Source: Ardenticatenaceae bacterium
Lineage (GTDB): Bacteria; Chloroflexota; Anaerolineae; Promineifilales; Promineifilaceae
Assembly: GCA_020634435.1 (NCBI GenBank)
Contig: JACKBS010000004.1
Coordinates: 1,016,165-1,080,164, forward strand
Length of the DNA: 64,000 nt
Reading direction: 5' to 3'
Shown here piece after piece: positions 44,796-54,700 of the stretch (the stretch's first letter is position 1; each line of letters begins with the position of its first letter). The translations under genes were made by a program, and so were the position numbers. The notes under the pieces are model-generated. The model was not told the DNA's origin, searched no databases, and saw only the letters and a list, made by a program, of their open reading frames with translations.

Positions 44796-47700
44796 ATGAG
44801 CCAGACCGCTGCCACCACCCGGTTCACACCGAAATACAAACAGAACGTTTTTAACGCCATCTGGTTTGGCGAAATGATTTCGATCATTGGCTCAGGGCTC
44901 ACCGGCTTTGCCCTGCGCGTGTGGGCCTACGAACAAACCGCCTCGGTCACTCAGTTTGCCCTCATCACCTTTTTCTATGGCCTGCCGGGCATTCTTATCT
45001 CGCCTTTTGCTGGCGTATTGGTGGATCGCTGGGACCGCCGTAAAACGATGATCCTCAGCGATTTTGGCGCGGCGCTCAGCACGTTGGGCATCTTGCTGCT
45101 GGTGCTGACGGATCAGCTGCAAACCTGGCACATCTACATTGCGGTCGCGGCCATCTCGCTCTTTGGGGCCATCCAGGAGCCAGCCAGCCAGGCGACCGTA
45201 TCGCTGCTGATGCCCAAAGAAAGGTTGGGGCGAGCCAACGGCATGATGCAAATTGGCCCGGCCATCAGCCGTATTGTCGCGCCGTTTGTCGCGGGTTTAC
45301 TGCTGGTCACCATTGGGCTGCGCGGCATTACCCAAATTGACCTGGCAACCTTCCTTTTTGCCGTCATCGTGCTTTTTGTGGTGCGCATTCCCAACCCAGC
45401 CAGAGAAGCAGCCGCAGCCAAGGCCGAAGAGCTGGCCAGCGCCGGGCGCAGCCGCTGGGGCACCTACATTGAAGAAGCGAAAGAGGGCTGGCAGTACATT
45501 CGCGAGCGCATCGGTTTGTATTACCTAATGATTCTCTCGATTGTCATCAATTTTACCCAGGGTATGGTGGTGGTATTGATTGCCCCCATCGTGCTGGGCT
45601 TTGCCAATGCCAAGACATTGGGCTGGGTTTTTGCGGTATCTGGTGCGGGGGCGCTGCTAGGAGCCATCACCATGAGCGTGTGGGGTGGTCCCAAGCGAAA
45701 AATGAATGGCTTCTTTATCTTTGGGGGATTGCGCTCAATCTTGCTGCTGCTCGGCGGTCTGCAACCAAACGCATGGCTGATTGCGTTGGCTTCGGCCTTT
45801 TATTTGCTGTTTTCACAAATTGCTGGCGCGTCCATTGTCACTATCTGGCAGACCAAGGTGCCGACACAAATTCAAGGCCGTGTTTTTGCTACATTGCGCA
45901 TCATTGCCACTTTATTCTTCCCGCTGGGGCAAATTTTGGCTGGCCCGCTATCTGACTATGTTTTTCAGCCGATGCTGGAGCCGGATGGTATTTTGGCCAA
46001 CAGCGTCGGAAAAATCATCGGCGTGGGCAACGGCCGTGGCATCGGTTTTTTGCTGATTGTCACTGGCGTGATCAACCTGATTATCGTCCTGTGGGCGTAC
46101 ATCCAGCCACGCACGCGCCTGGTGGAAGACGAAATCCCGGATGCCATTCAGAATGAAGTGGAAGAAGAGGGAACGGCCGTTGCGGCCAACCAAAATGTTC
46201 AAACAACTAATTTAGGAGAGAGAGGAACAAACATGAAAACTGTCGGACGATGGGTTTTACGAATACTGCTAGTTTTGTTGGCTCTAATCATTTTGTTCGC
46301 AGGCTATATCTACATTACCTTGCGCCGCGCCCTGCCCCAAACGGATGGCAACCTGGCATTAACGGGCTTGCAGGAAGAAGTGCGGGTGGTGCGAGACGAG
46401 TGGGGCACCGTGCACATCTACGCCGATAACGAGCACGATCTGTTTTTTGCCCAGGGCTTTGTTACGGCCCAAGACCGTATGTTCCAAATGGAAGTTTTCC
46501 GGCGCTCGCCAAGCGGCCGTATGGCTGAGATCGTGGGCGAGCAAGCCGTCTTTATCGACACCTTCAACCGCAACATGTTGATGCGCGAAACGGCCGAATT
46601 GATCTGGGAACAGATGGATGATGAAGCCCGGACCGTTTTGCAAGCCTACACCGACGGTGTAAATGCTTACCTGGAGGAAAACAAAAATTCACTGCCCATT
46701 GAATACACCCTCCTGCGGTTTAAACCAGAGCCGTGGACCCCGGTAGATTCAATCGTCTGGGGCAACGCCATTTCCTTGCAGCTCAGTGCTAACCGCCGCC
46801 TGGAGCTGATTCGCGGGCAGGTGTATGCGGCCGTGGGCCAGGAAGGCATGGAGTTCCTCTTCCCGTACACCGCAGACGACTCGCCCATCACCGTGCCCGC
46901 AGAAGTGAACGGATACGCTGGCCTGGACAAAATTGATCTCACCCCGCTGCTACAGCTTGATGATGTTTTGGGCAACCCACAATCGGGCATTGGTAGTAAC
47001 GGCTGGGTGGTAGATGGCTCCATGACAGAAAGTGGCGATCCCATTGTGGCCAACGACATCCACATTGGCCTCACCATGCCCTCCATCTGGCATGCTGTTG
47101 GGCTGCACGGTGGCCGATTTGACGTGATTGGTTTCACCTTACCCGGTGTGCCCGGCATCGTCACTGGCCACAACGCCAACATCGGTTGGGGCATTACCAG
47201 CTTAGGCTCTGATTCAGAGGACTATTACATCGAGCGTTTGGATGACGTCGTTAAACCGACTCAGTACCAGTATGACGGTGAATGGCTAGACCTGGAGCAT
47301 ATTCAACAGACCATCGAAGTGCGCGGCAGCGATCCCGTCACGGTAGATTTTTATGTGACGCAGCACGGCCCCATCATGAACTTCATTTTGGAGAATCCCA
47401 CATTTGCTCACCCGATGGCCATGCGCTGGGTGCAACACGATGGCAGCACGCTGTTTACCTCAATTCTGAAGCTCAATATGGCTTCAAACTGGGATGAATT
47501 CCGGGATGCCTTGCAGTATTGGGATAGCCCCGGGCAGAACATCTTTTATGCTGACCGCGAAGGCAACATTGGCGTGCAAATTGCGGGCAAAATTCCGATC
47601 CGTCCAAATGATAACGGCCGTCTCCCTGTACCTGGCTGGACCAGCGAAAACGAGTGGATTGGCTACATTCCTTATGATGAAATGCCCCGCTCTTACAATC

Positions 47701-48647
47701 CGGCGCAAGGTTATCTTTTATCCGCTAACCACCGCGTTGAGCCGGAAGGATACCCCTACTACATCAGCGACGGCTACACACCTGGCTACCGCGCCCAGCA
47801 AATCGAAGATTTACTCAATGAATATGCGCCTCTGACGATTGAGGATATGGATCTGATTCAGGAAGACACCTATTCGCCGCAGGCCGCACTGATGATGCCA
47901 TATCTCAGTGTCATCACGGCCAATTCGCCACTGGAAGAAGAGGCTTTAGATACGCTTTTAAATTGGAACCTGCACACAGATATTGAAGGGGCAGGCACGT
48001 CCATTTACGAAGCATGGCAGATGCGCCTGCTGACAAATATCATCACGGACGATTTGGGCAATGATACGGCCGCTCTCTACATCAGTGGGCATTACGTGCG
48101 GCACGCTACGCAGCAAATGCCCATGCTGGTTAAGCTGATGGAAGACCCCAACAACTCCTGGTGGGACAACAAAAACACGCCAGAAGTAGAAACCCGCGAC
48201 GACATCATTCAGCAGAGCTTTGAGGAAGCGGTGGCCTGGGTCACCCGCCTGCAAGGTGACGACATTGCTAACTGGGATTGGGGCCGTATTCATACGGTGA
48301 CCTTCCCGCACCAGCCGTTCGACCAGGTACCATTCTTAAGAAAATACTTCAACTCCAACACCTATCCCATGCGTGGTGGCAACTTCTCGGTTTATACCAA
48401 TTCCTACGATTGGTCTAATCCGTTTACCGTGTGGATTGTTTCCAGCGCCCGCCACATTACTGACATGGGCAACTTCAGCAACTCAGTCATGCTCGGCTCC
48501 ACCGGGCAGAATATGAACTTGCTTAGCCCGCACCGTGAGGATGTGGTTCAACTATGGCAGCAAGGTCTGCCTTTCCCCATGAGCTACTCCGAAGCCGACG
48601 TGGAGGCTGTAACGGAATCAACTTTGATTCTACAGCCAGGGGATTAG
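44796..48647 (+). CDS. MFS exporter read through into a penicillin-acylase-type Ntn hydrolase
   Basis: This single 1283-codon frame starts four bases after the PKS stop. Residues 1-440 are an MFS exporter with about 12 helices (DRWDRRKTMILSDFGAAL loop, QATVSLLMPKERLGRANGMM). A spacer leads to Met480, which begins a complete membrane-anchored acylase: basic start, helix ILLVLLALIILFAGYIYI, then alpha-chain EVRVVRDEWGTVHIYADNEH. The autocleavage site and N-terminal nucleophile are Ser734 in GIGSNGWVVDGS, followed by PIVANDIHI. The acylase is of the PvdQ/penicillin G acylase family and would lie outside the cytoplasm. A ribosome site (AGGAGAGAGAGG) sits inside the frame just before Met480, so separate translation of the acylase is likely. 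The original stop of the exporter may have been lost. Expected role: export of the product and removal of its fatty acyl cap. Substrate unproven. Confidence 0.92.
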   Translation: MSQTAATTRFTPKYKQNVFNAIWFGEMISIIGSGLTGFALRVWAYEQTASVTQFALITFFYGLPGILISPFAGVLVDRWDRRKTMILSDFGAALSTLGILLLVLTDQLQTWHIYIAVAAISLFGAIQEPASQATVSLLMPKERLGRANGMMQIGPAISRIVAPFVAGLLLVTIGLRGITQIDLATFLFAVIVLFVVRIPNPAREAAAAKAEELASAGRSRWGTYIEEAKEGWQYIRERIGLYYLMILSIVINFTQGMVVVLIAPIVLGFANAKTLGWVFAVSGAGALLGAITMSVWGGPKRKMNGFFIFGGLRSILLLLGGLQPNAWLIALASAFYLLFSQIAGASIVTIWQTKVPTQIQGRVFATLRIIATLFFPLGQILAGPLSDYVFQPMLEPDGILANSVGKIIGVGNGRGIGFLLIVTGVINLIIVLWAYIQPRTRLVEDEIPDAIQNEVEEEGTAVAANQNVQTTNLGERGTNMKTVGRWVLRILLVLLALIILFAGYIYITLRRALPQTDGNLALTGLQEEVRVVRDEWGTVHIYADNEHDLFFAQGFVTAQDRMFQMEVFRRSPSGRMAEIVGEQAVFIDTFNRNMLMRETAELIWEQMDDEARTVLQAYTDGVNAYLEENKNSLPIEYTLLRFKPEPWTPVDSIVWGNAISLQLSANRRLELIRGQVYAAVGQEGMEFLFPYTADDSPITVPAEVNGYAGLDKIDLTPLLQLDDVLGNPQSGIGSNGWVVDGSMTESGDPIVANDIHIGLTMPSIWHAVGLHGGRFDVIGFTLPGVPGIVTGHNANIGWGITSLGSDSEDYYIERLDDVVKPTQYQYDGEWLDLEHIQQTIEVRGSDPVTVDFYVTQHGPIMNFILENPTFAHPMAMRWVQHDGSTLFTSILKLNMASNWDEFRDALQYWDSPGQNIFYADREGNIGVQIAGKIPIRPNDNGRLPVPGWTSENEWIGYIPYDEMPRSYNPAQGYLLSANHRVEPEGYPYYISDGYTPGYRAQQIEDLLNEYAPLTIEDMDLIQEDTYSPQAALMMPYLSVITANSPLEEEALDTLLNWNLHTDIEGAGTSIYEAWQMRLLTNIITDDLGNDTAALYISGHYVRHATQQMPMLVKLMEDPNNSWWDNKNTPEVETRDDIIQQSFEEAVAWVTRLQGDDIANWDWGRIHTVTFPHQPFDQVPFLRKYFNSNTYPMRGGNFSVYTNSYDWSNPFTVWIVSSARHITDMGNFSNSVMLGSTGQNMNLLSPHREDVVQLWQQGLPFPMSYSEADVEAVTESTLILQPGD
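46214..46235 (+). promoter_or_regulatory. Internal ribosome binding site and ATG within the exporter-acylase frame
   Basis: AGGAGAGAGAGG (46214-46225) lies seven bases before ATG 46233-46235, which is in frame with the upstream exporter. The upstream codons (AAT TTA GGA) contain no stop, but one base change in TTA would give TAA. The site looks like the former start of an independent acylase gene that is now also translated as a fusion. Confidence 0.75.
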
Positions 48648-48662
48648 TTTAGTTCAGTTTTT

Positions 48663-48708
48663 ACCCCCACACTGACGCCCTCGTAGGGAGAGGGGTCAGT
48701 GTGGGGGT
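48663..48708 (+). terminator. Strong hairpin between the exporter-acylase and the NRPS gene
   Basis: ACCCCCACACTGAC (48663-48676) and GTCAGTGTGGGGGT (48695-48708) form a perfect 14-bp, GC-rich stem with an 18-base loop. The nearest T-run (TTTTT) comes ten bases after the stem, so it is not a classical terminator. It may cause partial termination or protect upstream mRNA within a same-strand cluster. It may also be a dispersed hairpin repeat. Confidence 0.6.
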
Positions 48709-48738
48709 GGTTTGATTACTTTTTAGGATTTCAGGATT

Positions 48739-51700
48739 ATGGATAAATCAGTTGCGCAGCAGCTTCAAGGGCTATCCCCAGATGAGCAGCGTGCCTTGCT
48801 GCAAAAACTTTTGCAGCAGAAAAAAGCCAAACAACAAACCAAAACGGCCGTTCTCTCCTTTGGTCAGGAACGGCTGTGGTTTTTGCACCAGCTAGACAGC
48901 GCCAATGCGGCCTACAACTTGCGTACGGCCGTTCGCTTACAGGGCAATCTGAACATGCAAGCCTTGTCGCAGAGCATCCAGGCAGTGGTAGACCGGCATG
49001 AAGGGCTGCGTACGCGCATTGTGGCCGATAACGGCCGTTCGCAGCAACAAATCCAAAGCCAGCTAGAAGTCCCACTGCCCATCATCGACCTGACTAATGT
49101 GGCTGACGATGAACGGGAAACGGCCGTGCAGCAGCAAAGCGACGCCGAAGCACAGGCCCCGTTCAACCTGGAAAAGGGCCCCCTGTTCCGCGCCAAACTC
49201 CTGAAACTCCAACCCAACGAGCACATTTTGCTGCTCACCATGCACCACATCATCTCGGATGGCTGGTCGATTGGCATTCTTATCCGCGAAATTGCCACGC
49301 TGTACCAGACCAAAGTGGCCAACCTGCCTTCACCCCTGCCAGAAATTAGCGTGCAGTACGCCGATTTTGCAACCTGGCAGCGCGAATGGCTGCAAGGCGA
49401 AACGCTAGAAAGACAGCTGGATTATTGGCGGGAGCAGTTGGCAGATACGGCCGTTGTCGATCTGCCCACCGATTATCCCCGCCCCAATGTGCAAACTTTT
49501 GCCGGGGCACGGCACTACTTCACCATTCTGCCTGAAGTGGCCGACCAGTTTCACCAGTTGAGCCACGACGAAAACAGCACCCTGTTCATGGCGCTGCTGG
49601 CGGCTTTTAACATTTTGCTCTTCATCTACAGCCGCCAGACTGATATTGCCGTTGGCACGCCAGTGGCGGGGCGCAACCGCAGGCAGGTAGAAGGGGCCAT
49701 CGGCCTGTTCATCAACACCCTGGTGATGCGCAACCAGCTCGATCCGCAAATCAGCTTCCGTGACTTTTTAAAACAGGTGCGGCGAACTACTCTGGGTGCC
49801 TTCGACCACCAGGATGTGCCCTTTGAGAAACTGGTCGAAGAGCTGCATCCGCCGCGAGACCCCAGCCGCACGCCCTACTTCCAACACCTGTTCATCTTGC
49901 AAAACGCGCCGATGCAAAGCGTGCAGCTGCCCGGCCTAACGCTGACCACCATGCAGCCCAACAAGGCCAGTTCTCTCTTCGATATCACTCTCACCATGTG
50001 GGACAACGAACAGGGGATGCGCGGCTACCTGGAATACAACACCGACCTATTCAACGACGAGACAATGGCCCAGTTTGTGGCCCATTTCCAGCAGCTCATG
50101 GCCGTCATCGGCCAGCAGCCGGATGTGCCGATTGCCGAACTGTCGCCGCTGTCGCCAGCTGAAAAGCAGCAAATTTTGGTGGAATGGAATGCGACCGAAC
50201 GGCCGTTTCCGCACCACACACTCACCCAGCTCTTTAGCCAGCAAGCAGCACAGACACCGGACGCAACGGCCGTTACCGCCAGCGATACTGCCCTCACTTA
50301 TGCCGAACTGGAAGAAAAGTCCAATCAGCTGGCAGCCTATCTGCGCCAGTTCAACATCCAGCCAGACAGTTTGATCGGGCTGGCTTTGCCGCGCAACAGC
50401 ACCATGCTGGTGGCCATTTTGGGTATTCTCAAGGCTGGTGCCGCTTACCTTCCCATCGACCCCAGCTATCCAGCGCAGCGTGTGCAGTATATGCTGGAAC
50501 ATGCCCAAGCTCCGCTGCTCATCACCAACGCCGAGTTGGTGGACAATCTGCCCGAACACCAGGCTAAAACCGTTCTCATCGACGGCGACTGGGACAAGAT
50601 TGGTGACTTGCCCACAACAAACTTTGATTTTTCGCAGCTGGATGCCCTGGCCTACGTCATCTACACCTCCGGCTCGACCGGCCTGCCGAAGGGTGTGCAG
50701 ATCACCAACCGCAATCTTGCCAACTTCCTGAACACTATGCAGGAGCGGCCAGGGATTGGCCCAAATGAATCGCTGCTGGCGGTGACGACGCTCTCCTTTG
50801 ATATCGCCACGCTAGAACTGTACTTGCCGCTCATCTCCGGGGCGCGGGTACGTCTGGCAGACCAGGCCACCACCAAAGACGCTACCCTGCTGTGCGAGGT
50901 GCTAGAAACCGAGCCCATCACGATGATGCAGGCCACCCCCGCCACCTGGCAAATGCTTTTGGCCGCTGGCTGGCAAGGCAAGGAAGACCTCACCATTTTG
51001 TCTGGTGGCGAAGCACTGCCTGCTTCGTTGGCTAAACAGCTGTTGGGTTGCGGAACGGCCGTTTGGAACATGTACGGCCCCACCGAAACCACCGTCTGGT
51101 CCACCTGCCTGCAAGTAACTGAAGCAGAATGTGCAACCGACGGCGTCATTTCCATCGGCACGCCGATTGGCAACACGGATGTCTACATCCTAGATGACCA
51201 CCTGAACCCAGTACCGGTTGGTGTGACGGGCAATCTGTACATCGGCGGCGTGGGCGTGGCCCGTGGCTACCTGCATCGCTCCGACCTCACTGCTGAGCGT
51301 TTCCCGCAGCATCCGTTTAAACCGGAGGAGCGCATTTATTTCACGGGAGATGTGGCCCGGTACCGGAAGGACGGCCGTATCGAATTCCTCGGCCGTTCTG
51401 ACCATCAGGTGAAGATTCGTGGCTTCCGCATTGAGCTGGGCGAGATTGAAAACAGCTTGCAGAGCCATCCAGCCATTGCCCAGGCGGTAGTGCATCCGCA
51501 GGGCGAGCAGTTGGTTGCTTACCTCATCGCCCGTGGTGAAGAACAGCCAGATGTGACTGCGCTGCGCAACCACGTGCAGGAAACCTTGCCCGCTTACATG
51601 GTGCCGCACCGGTTCCTGTTCCTTGATGCTTATCCCCTCACCCCCAACGGCAAGGTGGACCGCAAAGCCCTGCCCGATCCGGCCAAATTTGCCCTTGGTG

Positions 51701-54700
51701 CAGGCAACTACGTGCCACCGCGTTCGCCCGTTGAGGAGACCTTAGTCACCATCTGGCAGCAGCTCTTGAACGTGCCCCAAGTAGGCATTGAAGACAACTT
51801 TTTTGAGCTGGGTGGCCATTCTTTGCTGGCCACACAAATGGTTTCCCGCGTGCGCCAAACGCTCAACGTGGAGCTGCCGCTGCGCTCACTGTTTGAAGCA
51901 GGTACCATTGCCGCCCTGGCTCAGCTGGTAGCCAAAGCCCAAAACATGCCGATTGCTCCGGCCATCAAAGTGGTAGACAGCACCGATGCCAAGCCGCTTT
52001 CATTTGCGCAACAGCGCTTGTGGGTCCTGGAACAGTTGGAACCCAACCTGGCCGCCTACCACATTCCGGCAGTTGTGCGCCTTCAAGGCAAGCTAAACAT
52101 TGAAACTTTGCAGGCTGCGTTTAACCAGCTGCTGGCACGCCACGCCGCCTTGCGCACCACCTTTGCCATCAATCCCGATGGCGAACCCATCCAGGATGTG
52201 CATCCTGAAGTGCTGCTGGAGATTCCCGTTACGGCCGTTACCGAAGCAGAAATTCCAGATTTATTGAAGCAAATTGTGCAACGGCCGTTCGACTTCACCG
52301 CCCCACCGCTTATCCGTGTACAGCTGTTGGCCATCGCCCCTACGGACCATCTATTGGTCATTGTCATGCACCACATCATTTCCGATGGCTGGTCGATGAA
52401 CATCTTGGTGCGCGAAATTGCCACCCTATACCATGCCATCAACGCCGGATACCCCAATCCGCTACCTGAGCTGCCCATCCAATACCCCGATTTTGCCGCC
52501 TGGCAGCGCAGCTGGCTCCAGGGAGAGGTGCTAGACAAGCAAATCAACTACTGGAAACAACGATTACAAGGTGCGCCCGCTACGCTCAATCTGCCCACGG
52601 ACTTTCCCCGCCCCACCATGCAAAGCTATCGGGGCGCCACCTACCGTCACGATTTGTCCCCCGATCTTACCCAGCGGGTAATTCAATTTAGTCGCCATGC
52701 GAACGCCACACCATTCATGACGCTGCTGGCGGCGTATCAGCTCTTGCTGGCTCGCTACGCCGGGCAAAACGATGTGGTCGTTGGCTCACCCATTGCCAAC
52801 CGTAACCGCAGTGAAATCGAAAATCTGATTGGCTTTTTTGTGAACATGTTGGTGCTTCGTACCACCATTGGCAATAACGACAGCTTTAACGAGTTGCTGG
52901 CCCAGGTACGCCAACACGCCCTCGATGGCTATGCGCACCAGGATGTGCCCTTCGAAAAGCTGGTTGACGCTCTTAGCATTCCCCGCGACATGAGCTACTC
53001 GCCTGTCTTTCAGGTGGCCTTTATTCTACAAAATGCGCCGCAAAGCCAGATTGATCTGGGTGAGATGACCATGAGCATTGTGCCCGCTGAAGGCACGACG
53101 GCCAAATACGATCTCACCCTCACAGTATTAGAAGGCAATAGTGGCTATCGTCTGCTGTGGGAATACTGCACCGATCTTTTTGAGGAAGAAACCATTGTTC
53201 AGTTGGCCAGCCACTTCACCTACCTGCTGGAAAATGTGGTGACCAACCCCCATCAACCTGTCGCTGAACTGCCAATGTTTTCTGAAGCAGAGCTGCAACA
53301 GATGTTAACTGAGTGGAATGCGACGGAACGGCCGTTTCCGCACCACACGCTCACCCAGCTCTTTAGCCAGCAAGCAGAACGGACACCAGACGCAACGGCC
53401 GTTACCGCCAGCGACGCTTCACTCAGCTACGCCGAACTGGAAGAAAAGTCTAACCAGCTGGCAGTCTACCTGCGCCAGTTCAACATCCAGCCAGACAGTT
53501 TGATTGGGCTGGCTTTGCCGCGCAACAGCACCATGCTGGTGGCCATTTTGGGCATTCTCAAGGCTGGTGCCGCGTACCTGCCCATCGACCCCGGCTATCC
53601 GGCGCAGCGTGTGCAGTACATGCTGGAACACGCCCAGGCACCGCTGTTGATTACGAATGCAGAATTAGTAGACAACCTGCCCGAACACCAGGCCAAAACC
53701 ATTCTCATCGACAGCGATTGGGATGAAATTTCAAAATTATCAACCGAAAACGTAGACCAGTCACGTCTTGATGATTTGGCTTACGTCATCTACACCTCTG
53801 GCTCGACCGGCCTACCGAAAGGCGTGCAAATCACCCAGCGCAACCTGGCCAACTTCCTGAACAGCATGCAAGAACGCCCCGGCATCCAGGCCGATGACAC
53901 GCTCCTGGCCGTCACGACGCTCTCATTCGACATTGCCACGCTGGAACTGTACCTGCCGCTCATTTCAGGGGCGCGCGTACTGTTAGCCGACCAGGCAACA
54001 ACAAAAGACGCTACCATGCTGGTTCAAGTTCTAGATGCGGAGCCGGTCACGGTGATGCAGGCCACCCCTGCCACCTGGCAAATGCTTTTGGCCGCTGGCT
54101 GGCAAGGCAAGGAAGACCTCACTATTTTGTCTGGTGGCGAAGCGCTGCCAGCGTCGTTGGCCAAACAGTTGCTGGAATGCGGAACGGCCGTTTGGAACAT
54201 GTACGGCCCCACCGAAACCACTGTCTGGTCCACTTGCCTGGAAGTAACTGAAGCAGAGTGTGAAACCGATGGCGTCATTTCCATCGGCACACCGATTGGC
54301 AACACGGATGTTTATATTCTGGATGACCACCTGAATCCAGTGCCAGTTGGCGTGACGGGCAATCTGTACATCGGCGGCGTGGGTGTAGCTCGTGGCTATC
54401 TGCATCGCCCCGACCTCACTGCTGAGCGCTTCCCGCAGCATCCGTTTAAGCCAGCGGAACGCATTTACTTCACAGGAGATGTGGCCCGGTATCGGAAGGA
54501 CGGCCGTATCGAATTCCTTGGCCGTTCTGACCACCAGGTGAAGATTCGTGGCTTCCGCATTGAGCTGGGCGAGATTGAAAACAGCTTGCAGAGCCATCCA
54601 GCCATTGCCCAGGCGGTGGTCCATCCGCAGGGCGAGCAGTTGGTGGCTTACCTAATCGCCCGTGGCGAAGAACAGCCGGATGTGACTGCGCTGCGCAATC

